Assembly: GCA_013399115.1 (NCBI GenBank)
Contig: VXAA01003326.1
Coordinates: 360,867 to 424,866 of the forward strand
Origin: Anseranas semipalmata
Taxonomy: Eukaryota > Chordata > Aves > Anseriformes > Anseranatidae
Length of the DNA stretch: 64,000 bases
Direction of reading: 5' to 3'
Below, piece after piece: positions 1-11,100 of the stretch. Numbering within the stretch: the first letter of the stretch is position 1; each line of letters starts with the position of its first letter. The notes under the pieces are model-generated. The model was given only the letters and a program-made list of their open reading frames with translations, ran no database searches and was not told the origin of the DNA. The translations under genes and the position numbers were made by a program.

Positions 1-195
1 ATGGGAGGGGAGTGTGAAAAAAGAAAAAAAAAAAAAAGCTTAGGCCTGTATCTTTATTAGAAGCTCAAAATGTCACATATAAGCAAGGAATACTACATAA
101 AATATTAAGAGACTCTAATGCTGACTGGGAAAATTTATAGAGTTAGAGCTGTCTGTCTTAAATCATGCCCTCTAGTTATCTGTGCTTCATCTTGC
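1..195. other. Unassigned noncoding sequence
   Basis: The stretch opens with a purine run and an A-tract near 22-37. I see no open frame, repeat family or motif in it. Confidence 0.6.
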
Positions 196-312
196 CTAAC
201 TTGCATTCTCTGAGGGCAGTGAAAGTTTTTAATTCTGTATATTTATAAAAAATTTACAAAGGACTAATTTAAACACTACGTTAAGATAATAGTAACAATA
301 ATGATAATAATC
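196..312 (+). mobile_element. L2-like LINE 3' end, decayed
   Basis: The segment starts with TTGCATTCTCTGAGGGCAG, close to the start of the L2/MIR-type 3' end (TTGTAAGCTCYTTGRGGGCAG). A T-rich stretch follows, and it ends in an AATAATGATAATAAT tail, as these elements do. The middle is strongly diverged. The call rests on order and tail and is made from memory of the consensus. Confidence 0.45.
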
Positions 313-1848
313 TGAGATGCATGCATAGAGAGAGATGTTGCATGAAGGAAGGGTTACCAAACAGTAGTTTCAGAGATGCAGGGTTTTGTTTCTTTGTTTG
401 TTTGTTTGTTTTTTAATGAAAATTGACATTTTCATATCTAGAGAAGTAATTATTTGGTGGTTTGTTGCTCTGTCGGTTACGAAGAGATGCTGCTTTATAT
501 CGTTATGGTTGAAACTAGCCTTTCATTACAGCTTTAATAATGATTCTCCACCTGCCACTGCCAGCAAAATCAAGTTCACTGAAGTATCTTACTAACTTAT
601 ACCTGACTAAAGTTTTTTGTTTTTTTTTTTGCCTTTTTTTTTTTTTCTTTTCTTGGACAAAGCGGATGCACAATAGGTAAGGTTCCTGGGATATGTGAGT
701 GCAACGAGGTAAACTCACTTTGCACATGTATTCCTACTACCCACTTATTTAACCCAGCATCCAAAGACCTTGAACTCTCCACACAAATCCAAGATTTGGT
801 GATATGTGGCACTCTTGCCTTAGTTAATTAGAGCACTAAGTGGCTGCCTGTGGGTTTACTGTTATCCAAAACAGTTTATACCCCCAGTGGGGATTCTAAT
901 CTCCATTACATCAGTACAATGTATACAATGGGCAGTATAGGGCTAAGCAGGGGACATCACACAGTTGATTAGACATCTTGGGAGAAAACAGTAAAGGGAA
1001 CACAGGTATACATTTGAGAGGGGATTAGCTTGAGAGCCAGCGCATGGACCAAAAGAACAAAGATGCCCATCTGTGTTTAGAGCAATTTTTTTCTGGAACC
1101 AAACCAAACCAAACCAACAAACAAATAACAAACCAAAATGAACAAACACACACACACAAATCTGCAAGGAAACATGTTAAGGAGCAGCAGGCTGGGAGTC
1201 AAATGGAGAACACCTATGTGATAGGAACAGCAGAGTCCTGAACAGCTTTCAACTTCAACTAATGCTATGTGAAACTCTAGAAACAAGCAATGATTATTAC
1301 TGATTAGGGATCTCTTGAGAGAAATACATTGTTATACTGGGAGTCAAAAGATCAGATGTCTAAATCTGATAAACTAAAAATTCCATACAAATGGGATTTA
1401 CAAAGTTATCGCTGTCCCATATGTTTGGGGAAGGAAAGCTGAGACTAGGCGGCAGGATGGAGGCAGGGAACTTTGAAATAGCTCTCCTTTGACTGAGACA
1501 CTGCAGTGAACTGCAACATCTTCTCACCACAGACCATCCCAGAAGATGCATTCCTCTTACAAACCTCCACATGATATCTCCAGTCCATAACTCTCATGAA
1601 GTTTTCAGAATAGACAGCTAAGTCTCTCTCATAGGCACAGTAAAAACTTCTTAAAGTTGACATTCATTTACTTTAATGAAACTTTGATTTGGCAAAGAAA
1701 TTCTGATGTTTCAACTTTTTGTTCCTGGTTTTGGGATAAAAATGGATGTGAAAATGTTGATCTAATAATTCTGATTTTTGACTAGCTCTTTCTTTTTACA
1801 CATATTCTTACCGAGCTGTGTTATAGAAAGGTGACATTCCTTAGTGAT
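313..1848. other. Unassigned noncoding sequence
   Basis: A TTTG run lies near 391-413, T-rich tracts at about 614-653 and a short AC run at 1146-1158. Open frames are all under 80 codons and look random. Nothing else is recognised. Confidence 0.6.
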
Positions 1849-1900
1849 TACATTGTGCAAACAGACAAGAATACAATCCCTGTCCAGAATTCCTTTAACC
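1849..1900 (-). mobile_element. L2-like LINE 3' end fragment
   Basis: The order CATTGTGC, AAACAGACAAGAATA, CAATCCCTGTCC and AATTCCTTTAA matches the reverse strand of the L2-like 3' end (CACAATG, TGTTTGT, GGCAGGGACTGT, AAGCTCTTT). It is only about 50 bases, so support is modest. An AAAAT tract and a MIR in the same orientation follow directly. Confidence 0.4.
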
Positions 1901-1907
1901 CCAGTGA

Positions 1908-1960
1908 TTAAAAATAAAAATAAAATAAAAATAAAAATAAAAATAATAAAAAAAAGAAAT
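1908..1960. repeat. (AAAAT)n microsatellite
   Basis: About ten units of AAAAT/AAAAAT run into an A-rich end at about 1960. It sits between an L2-like fragment and a MIR fragment and may have grown from a retroposon A-rich tail. Confidence 0.85.
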
Positions 1961-1962
1961 AG

Positions 1963-2100
1963 AGGAGATATTATTACTACCTGGATTACTATATAAGGAA
2001 ATTAGGTTAGGTAATTTAATTTAGAGAAAGCAATCCAAAAACAAAATTGTGGCTGAGGCAGGAACCAATTGAGACAATTTCTCCTCAGTGCTCTGTGTTC
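1963..2100 (-). mobile_element. MIR-type SINE, decayed
   Basis: Read on the plus strand, it runs as the reverse complement of MIR. ATATTATTACTACC is followed by GGAAATTAGG (MIR: GAGGAAACTGAGG), a region like TTAAGTRACTTGCCCAA, then TGTGGCTGAGGCAGGAACCAATTGAG (MIR: TGGCAGAGCAGGGATTTGAAC), and a final CTCAGTGCTCTGTG. The order of blocks across about 135 bases is kept and individual bases are well diverged. This is an ancient amniote SINE. Confidence 0.6.
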
Positions 2101-3751
2101 AAATAATCCCTTTTTGTATTTTATTTTCAAATCTAAGATAGCATTTGTGGCACATGGTCAAGCCTGAGCAGATCCCTCCATTACCAGTGGGGCCTGAATG
2201 TACTGCCTGCTCAATCCTCTGTCAGCTCCCAGAGCCCTATGGCATAAATCACACAGGGATGGGAAGAGACCTTTCCTATGGACCCTATAATACATAGAGT
2301 TACCTGTGATGAGTATTTCCCTGTCTCCCTTAAATACAAAATAGTGTTTCTGAGTAACAGGGATTCATGGATGAAGGGAAAAAAACTAGAACAAAAAAGG
2401 CGACGAGGTACCACCCCATTTTGTAAACTGGAAGGACTTCAGCTAATGCTCCATAAAAACTGGCTTAATATACAGTTATTACAAAGCCTCAGTTTTTTGA
2501 CAGATTAAGTGCTATTAAATCACTTTGCTCTGAAGGCACTAAAAGGTCACAAGATGAATTAGTTCAGGCCGTCTTAGCCTACTCCTCAGCACGTTGCTCC
2601 ACTCAGAAGAGAGGGGGGTGAAAAAAAGAAAACTGAACTGGAAATTATGACCCTCTAAATGTCTACAGGATGCGAAGCTGTGAAGAATGACAGTGCCTTG
2701 TCAAAAGCAGGCAGATGGGCTTTTATCAGCTTGCAGGGCAATTTTCTTCCTTTTTTTTTTCTTTCTCTTTTCTCTCTCTCTTTTTTTTTTTTTTGCTTCC
2801 CCTTTGGTAGACTCTGATCCATAATGTTGCATTCTGCCCTTTAGGAAGAATTTTCCAGTTGAAAAGATCAGCAGGCATAACCTAGCCTACTGCTTAGAAC
2901 ATTTACTCAGCTTGGATGCAATAATTTTTTTAACAATACAGATGGAGCATATACTTTTTTGAAGTGGCTGCTTAAATAGGAAAAAAACCTTCCCTTCTGT
3001 AGGGGATTTCATATGCATTTTGGTAAGGATGGCATCTCATGCCTTGTGACGTTTATTTTCCTGTTTTTCTCAAAGCATTTACACACTGAAAGCAGACAAA
3101 GACTGTAGGCGTGTGTTGTTTCCAGTACTGACTTCTCTATACAGATTGATCACTCTGCCCTCCGCGAAGTTATTCCAGTTTTACAAGGTCAGTGTAAATG
3201 TGATTAATACTGAATCCTTGATGAAGCTTTCATTAAATCTCTGGTGCATTTTTGGCTTCAGCCACAGCAGGAATGGCCCCTGCCATTGGGAATTTGATGC
3301 TGACTCTGCTTGGGGTTTAATTTCACCCCAGGAAGCAGAAAAATTCAGTACTCAAGAACACTTTGTCCTTAATTCACCCTACTGGGGCCTAAAAGTTGTC
3401 GATCACACATTGCATTTTTCTACCCAGCGCTTGAGAACAGCAGGGGATCTTTACATTCAATAGGCCATGAGCTGCATTACTTCAGCACAATTGATGAAGA
3501 AAGGATAGATCAGTGACCTTAGAGTTTTGGATTTCTTTACATTTTTATGGATGAATGTCACGGCTGTCACATCTTTTCAATGCTGTTTTTTTTTTTTTTT
3601 CCTTTATCATTCTCAGTTTTTCTTTTCTTTCCATTTTGTGGATCTAAGCCTTGCTTCCTACTCCTCACTAACGACTTTTGTGCTCATCAGCTCCGACAGC
3701 GTTGACACTCTTTGTGTTCATCACCTTCCTTATAATGTAGAACAATCTTGA
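2101..3751. other. Unassigned noncoding sequence
   Basis: A pyrimidine tract of T, TTTC and TC lies at about 2744-2794 and a T-run at about 3583-3602. The open frame at 3113-3463 (116 codons) has no recognisable protein content and I treat it as chance. Confidence 0.6.
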
Positions 3752-3880
3752 CTCAGCGAGGTACTTAAATATGTCCCCAACTTTAAGTATTTGAATAGTG
3801 AAGGTAAAGTCAATGGAAGTCATCATAGCTTAAATTTTGACATGTGCTTAAGTACTTTGCTGCATTGGGTCTTCCTGTGT
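3752..3880. mobile_element. Palindromic MITE-like element, family 1
   Basis: The two halves are imperfect inverted repeats. The left arm reads GCGAGGTACTTAAATATG, then ACTTTAAGTATTTGAATAG. The right arm is its approximate reverse complement, with AGCTTAAATTTTGACATG, then TGCTTAAGTACTTTGCTG. The centre holds AAAGTCAATGGAAGTC. This is the layout of a sauropsid hairpin repeat I remember, with arms rich in TTAAGCACATG and a centre of CCATTGACTTCAATGG. It is probably a non-autonomous DNA transposon. Arm identity by eye is about 70%. Confidence 0.55.
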
Positions 3881-6800
3881 ATTAAAAACCTGTTGGTATG
3901 ATAGCACCTCTTGCTCAAAGCCCTTATTGATCTTCTGAATTGATCTTTTTCACAGATAGAGGAGTAATCATGCGAACAAAGAACTACTGAATACTAGGTC
4001 TGAAAACTGAAAAACACGAGGGTTGTTTAAATGGTCTATGCAGCATCGGTTCAGTCTTCAAAATGCAGCCCAAGTACTCAAGTAAGTTTGCATCAGCTTT
4101 AGGTGAACACATTTGTAATAGCAGTGTATCAGTCCTGTAAGGACTAAGGTGAGATCAAGAACAATCCAAGACAATTGAAAACACTGGAACATGAAGCCTT
4201 AGTCTCTAAATCCAGCTGCACCAGTAAAGCTATCTTCTGATCCCAGTTTCCAGAAACAAGAATTCACATTTTCAGACATTCTTTCCCTTATGGAAACAAC
4301 CCTAACTTAAATCTTATTCACTAAGATCTAAGTTTATCTATATACAAAAAAAAAAAAAAAAAAAAAAAGATTTGAAGAGTTATATGAAATATGCTGAATG
4401 GGGAATAATTTCCATGAAAACTGCTAATTTCATTTACTTATTAAGAGTATTCATGAATAGTGACAGGTTGGGAAATAGAACATTATTTCCAACTGGATTA
4501 TGACTTCTGGTGATAATAACATTCAACCACTTTTTATTTTCTACTCACGGAAGACTAGCACTATTAAGATCTCTTTCTTTGATCCCTTAAATGTTGAGTC
4601 CTCTCTTCTAGCAGACAAGTAAGGGTTAATTTTACTGCAAACCAGAATCACTTTCCTAACCACCAGCTGGACTCTTAGAAGGAAAGGTTGACCTTCCCTG
4701 GTCAGTTGTCACTGCAGACAAGAAAATGAAAATATAGTTTAATAATGTTACAAAAGGAATGGCTACATTTGTCCAGTCATGAGACTCAGCTTCAAGACCC
4801 CTTTCCTAAAGACTTCTGTCTCACCATTAGTTTCAGTGGCATTCAGCTCTTGGCCCAACTAGCAATATATCATTTCCTGTATCTTTTACAAAATGAATAG
4901 GTTGCAAGTAAAAATACTGTCAAAAAATCAATGCACAAAGCTTCCCTTCCTTAAAACAAGCAAACAAACAAAAGGCATGCACTTTGCCAGTAGAACTAAA
5001 AATTTTAGGATATTTTTTGACCCTTTTTTCAAGACTAATGTTGATCATCATGTAAACCTAAGGATTTTCCACTGTGAAATTTTAAATGTTAATTGAAAAT
5101 CCTGTTTTTTTGAGCCCAACTGTCATTCCAAAAACAAAAGAAAAATTGTGTTTGGACTTGAAGTATAAGGACTCTGGATGTATAAGCCAAAGGGAGACCA
5201 TATTTTGAATCACCATGCTAATTCAAAAATAAAACATTTTTTGTTTCTCATCCCCTGAAAATAAAATCATATTTGCATAAAGTTTTTTTAGTTTTGTTTG
5301 AGAGAACTCATGGACTCTCCTGTCGGAGGAAGAAATGTTGAGAAAGTTTGGGACACAGCTATAACTTTCTATGCTAAAAAAACATTAAGCCCCTCATTCT
5401 GACTTTATCTATTTCATTTACATGGAAATGAGTAAACATATTAATGAGGTAAAACTTTAGTACCAGGCCAGCCATAGCACCTGGCACTGAATGAAGTCCA
5501 CCAAGACCTTATCATAAATGTCTTGTAAACCTTATATAAAGAACATCTGGGGATGAACAAGCTAAATCTGTAAGAAGCGGGCAGTGGCACTGTGCTACTG
5601 AAGCACATTGCCTGGATTGATATAACCTGCCTCTCAGTATGGTTAATTCTCCAGCTGATGTGCTAATGTGGTCATATTGCTTGTTGCTCCTGTTCCGAGC
5701 CATCAGAGATATCAACTATGGGTAGACCTCAGTTGCAAATACATATTCTGAGCTGAAGATGCTCTGACTGCTGCACTGAAGAACCTGTTAATGTCAATAT
5801 TAGCTGTTTGTCTGCTCATCTCTTTAGCTGATGAAAGGTGAGATGGGGGTTGGAAATGGAAATTGCTGCAACTAATGGAATGCCAGGATAAAAGGAAAAA
5901 GAAAAAAAAAAGAAAAAAAACTATAGTGAGAAAAAGAAAAGGCAGAGAAAAGGAAGGCAGGGAAAGAAAGAAGGATAAAGAAGGATATTTCATGTGGCAA
6001 TAAAGTGGTTAACAAATGCCTGGAATCAAAGAGGACTCTCTGACCATATTCTAGCCTTGACCTTTGCACACTGCCATCAGCAGATCTTTTCTTACAGTCA
6101 GGAGTGATATTACTGTTTCCAGTTTATAATCCTGTTCACAGACTTGTATAAAAGTAGCTTGACTCATCTGTCCACAAAGTTTGATAGCCATGCCCTGTGA
6201 GAATCAAGAAGGAAAACCTGGAGTGTCCATTCCCCCCTTGTCATTTATGAAGAGCCCAATTTAATTACAGAAGGTGAGTGAAGCACAAAAGAGCAAAGAA
6301 GAAACTCAAAATCCCAAAATTAAAAACAAAAACAAAACCCCCTAAGAGGTTTGTGTGGTATTTTTCCATAACTTTTTCATCACTGAAGATGACAACAGGA
6401 CTTAAAATCCATAGAAAAGTACAAATTCCTCCACATTTTATAAAAAACTATTCAAGTAGAGAGTGTACCTTGCTAAAATGGAGTCGACAATATTTAACCA
6501 AGTAAGTCCTTAATGTAATCTTATTATTGTATAATGGAGTTGAAAAAACAATATGAAAAGAAACTTTATTCAATTCAAGTCATATTTTTTACCCTGGCAG
6601 TATACCTTTAAAAGTCTGGTATCCCTTTAAAAGTCTGCAGTTATTCTATTTCATTCTCTTCCTAATCACTGGTACAGGAATTCTGAATTTTTACAAATAT
6701 TCAGTTGCTGTTTTAATCCACCTCAGGGGAAAGGAAAAAGATTTTAGCAAGTAAAATTAAGCTTATTTAAACATTTTTGCTCTTTAAATGAATTCTGCTT

Positions 6801-8002
6801 CTTAAGAATGGGCAGGAGTTCACCAACTACAAGAGAGATGGATTTTCTCATTAACACTGTGAATATTTGACAGTATTTTTGAGCACAGACCTCTTAGTTA
6901 GGTAAATGTTAGTCAATAAAGAAGCTTTCTGAAAAATTATATGCAGGCTTGTATGCAAACTGCCCACTAGATTTAAAAAAGATCAACATGATATCCTAGC
7001 AATGATTACGATGCTGCAAAGTAATATACACAAGGCTAAGATAATGATGGCAAATTATTGAGCTAGGGATACAGAAAGGAAAAGAAAAAGGGGTCTTAGA
7101 GCTTGAAGTGACTAATTTCTTCAGGTGAGAGCTGTAGGGAAAACTGGTGACAAAACCACTTGAACTGGCAGCATCACTTCATATACACTGAACGACGAAT
7201 TGCAGTAGCATTCCCTTAACTGGGATGCATTCAAATAATCCGCCCTCAAGGATGAGTTTTATCAACACACTGAGTTAGCCACAGCAGCTCATCCAGAAAT
7301 GACATTGTCATGTATCATGAGGGTCTTACTGGTGTATACACAAAGATTTATCTTCCCCTGTTGCCAGAGGAGCCTAGAGAAACTATTTCAGGTGGTGTTT
7401 CAGAGCACCTAAACTAGTGGCTGCTCTGAATCATCCTCAGTAAGGACCCTGCATCCTTCCATTGATAGAGACGTGGCCTCAGAAATTAATTTCCACTGGA
7501 TTTAGCCTTAGTCAATATGAATTTGATCTAACATCAACATGAACACATCAGTATCGTTATCTGTGTAAGATACTTAACACTGAATGAAGAACATTAGCAG
7601 CTCAGACAAAAGCAGTTTAAAGCCAATGCTTGCTTGTTTGTTTTCTTACACTTCCATGGAGAGAAAATAAGGGAGACAAAATAATTTTTCCATTAAGAAG
7701 ATATTTTCTGTGGATTTCCTGTATAACTCAACAATCTTGTTTCTCTGTGCTTCAGGACTTCAGTTATTTGTTTTATTTTCTTCTTCCTTCTTTCTCATAT
7801 TCCTGTCTCTGAAGGTTTATATCCAAATTGTTCTGGTCTTTCTTCTTTGTTACAATTCCCATCCCTTTCTCTCTTTTGTTTCTCTCATATTTTTATCAAT
7901 ACATTTAATTCTTTTCCCCACTACATAAGAAAAAGAAGAAAAAATAACTGATAAGATTGTTTTTTAATGCTATGGCCATTTGCTATGCAAATATAATTCC
8001 TA
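3881..8002. other. Unassigned noncoding sequence
   Basis: It contains an A23 tract at 4346-4368 and a purine-rich tract at about 5887-5975 (GAAAAAGAAAA type). A splice-flanked stretch at 6098-6273 is discussed in the findings. Octamers ATTTGCAT (5271) and ATGCAAAT (7985) occur but are expected in DNA this AT-rich. No gene or repeat family is recognised. Confidence 0.55.
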
Positions 8003-8125
8003 ATTAGATGGTAAGTTTTCTGAGGGCTCATGTATTCGAAGAGTACATTATTTGACTCCAGTCTTGATTTAGCCCTCCAGGCCTAACTGTAAACAGCAAT
8101 TTCTAGGTGCTTATCCTATCATAGG
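8003..8125 (+). mobile_element. Possible L2-like LINE 3' end
   Basis: TTAGATGGTAAGTTTTCTGAGGGCTCATGT resembles TTAGATTGTAAGCTCTTTGGGGCAGGGACTGT of the L2-like 3' end, and TTTCTAGGTGCTTATCC further on fits the end of that family. The middle is too diverged to align by eye, so this is a weak call. Confidence 0.3.
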
Positions 8126-11100
8126 TCTATAGGAGACAAATAGATATTTCTGTTACTAACAAGGAATGATATACATGGAAAAAGAGGGGGCTTGGCAAAA
8201 TCTCTTTATCCTCTGCCTTTTAAGCTACTTCTTAAGATACATATAATACCAGGCAAATAGATTGCTTAGCACTGTTATCAAACCAGTGTGTACTCATGAA
8301 GCAGTAAATATATTTTCACTTCAGTGGAGTGTCAGAATAAAGTTTTCTTTGTTTTTTTTTATGAGACAGATAAGCATGAAAAAATTTTGCTTTCTGCACA
8401 ATCCTAGGTACTACTAAAGTCTGTCAGAATTGAGAGAACTCTGTACCTGATGGCTATTGGAGTTTTTCATGCTATTTTATCTTGCCCTTCTGGCCTGGTC
8501 TTTTGATTGTCTCTATATTTTGCAGCTGTCGGTAGGATGTTAATGTGTTATGACACACTTACCAAATAACAAAAGAAAAAAGTGATTCATCTTGAAGATT
8601 AGACCTGTCATATAATTGTACACTGACTATAACAGATCAAAATAAATTATTTCTTAGAATATATATTTGCATTATACCTTGAGTGCACATGAGCATGTGT
8701 GTGCACATGTGTGTTGGGAACGATATAGTAAAATTAAATTAGAATTGCAAGGAACTGGTAGTTGACATATTTCAAAGATAAACTATTTGAAATAGCTTAT
8801 TTTTTGACAAGGCAGCTCAGCAGTCCTACATCTCCCCCCTTTCCTACATGTCAGGTTAGCCTCTGTCTAAAATTTCTGGGTCTACCATTACTCACACATA
8901 CACACACATGCACACACACGTATTTCTCCTGAGGAAAGACTTCAACTTTGTGGCAAAACTGAAGAAAGCATGTCAGGAGGCTGTCGGTAAAAAAGCAGCT
9001 TCTTTCGTACAATTGTTTTTGGGCTCTGTCCAAAATTCACCCTCATTGCCTTTTACTCTTGACACATTTTCCCTACGGAGTCAAAGATTTTTTTATTATT
9101 TTTTAAACAACTGGCAGATTTTAGGTTGTTCACCGCCATTGCTAGTCTGGGAGTCCAGGATTCAAAGAGCAGTGACTCTATATTCATGTCGATATTAAAT
9201 AAGCATGGCATTTAAAGACAACTGTGGGCAACTTTTTCTTTTGATGCTATCTTGGGATTTTTTTTAAAGGGTTTTATATAAGACATCAAATAGTTATGAG
9301 GAATGTGGCTGTGCTTTTTATAACACAAGAAAGGTTAAGAGCAGAAATCTTTATAGACATTGTAAGAAGTTCCAGGGGAACAGAAAGCTCTGTGGACTCA
9401 GAAGATGGATTTCACCTTCAAGACTAGGATTCAAGTTCACCAGAAGAATCTCAAAGTAACAAGTGTTTTGATCTCAGCTCAGTTCTTCAGGGCTTTGTAT
9501 GTGTGTGTTGGTTTCTCAGAAAGAACTACATTTTGCATCTAATCTAAAGAGGTTAGTTCCCTATAGATTAAAATTCAAATGACAGAGAAAATACAGTTTC
9601 TCTGTAGTTTGAACCCATTCAAAGTTTCTGGGAGAACTCACCTGCTTCCATATATCTCAGCTTCATGAACAAATTTTAATTGGCTTTGGTGCTGCTTCTC
9701 TTTCCTATGTGTCTAGTTGTTCAGGCTGCTCCTACTCTCTTATGTTGCCTGGATAAGCACCCATTGAGAATGCACTGGTATCTCAAGATGTGTTTGAGTT
9801 TTTCTGAAAGGAAGAGAAGCATAAAAAGAAGCCTTTAGTTGTATAGGCAGGCAAAAGGAGGCCACAAGCCTTAGCAAGAAGGGGCTGGTGGAGAAGGAAA
9901 TTACAGCACAGTAAGTTGACTCCATTAAAAGAAAAAGGTACAGCGGGTCCAGCTCATGCAGAGTTATGGAGTCTTGGCAGTAGGCTGTTGGTCTAGAGAT
10001 AGATGAGATAGTAAGGACAAGCACTGTGCATAACGTCAATATGAAGTATATAGAAAAAAATAGACACTGAAATAGATGGTCTGGAGGAGAATAGAAAGAG
10101 TACTTGAGTACCTATGAAACAGGCATGGAACAAGAATAACCTTAAGAAAAGAAATAGGACAAAAATGTTCTTAATAAGTAAATTGCCACTGAACAAGACT
10201 GCTGCCAGCAAGAGGGAAAGTTGATGATGGTACAAGAGTCATTAGCCATTTTTCAGCCTAGAAAATTTCAGCCTAAGAGATATATACACACGAGAGCAAA
10301 AAAAAAAAAATGCAAACAAATGACCAATGAAGAGATTTTTTTTCCTTGCCTTATTCCTAGCTTCCACTAGACTTTTCAGTGATTCAGAGGTATGATAAAT
10401 ATTAAGGAACTGGAGAAGGGAGATGGAAACCAACCGCCAGCAGATCAAAATTTGCTCTCAAAGATCAAAACTTGGAATACTTAGCCTGATTTAGATCAAT
10501 ACACTAGAAATCAACTATATGGTGATGCAACCATGTTCAAATATCAGGAGGAAGTTTAGTGTATGATATGCTACATGAACAAGTATGCCATGTGGAGATG
10601 AAGACCTCAATTCAGTTGTCCACATGTAGGCATCTGATGCCAACTGACATACCCCAGGTTATTCTGCCTGGTCACCAACAGGCATTCTGTAACTACAGGT
10701 ATCCCCAAAATGCTGTGTCATATATACTGCTGATATTTAAATATTTTGGATACTTCACTGGTAGATATTTATGTTTAGGCTACTGAACAAAGACCTGTAG
10801 CCTTGTGGGCTGATGTCTAACACAGGCATTATGTGCCAATGTTTACATATAGAATAAATTTTAACTGCAGTTATGGTGATCTGGAGAGGTATTTAGGTGA
10901 CAAAATGTACGTCTTTTATGAGATAAGCTGGATTACTCTCTAGACACTGCTGACTGCATTGACTAGATCTTCAACAACTATAAAAGGACCAGGGAGAAAC
11001 AAAGTTCACTTAAGTAGACTCCTGCACTGATTACACCAACTGTCAGAAGCCCATGACTTTCTGGTGTGGTGTCTGATTGCCAGGTGAGATCTCCTAGGAC

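Noticed and set aside
3113..3463. Plus-strand open frame of 116 codons.
   Set aside because: No recognisable protein motif and no supporting splice or promoter signals.
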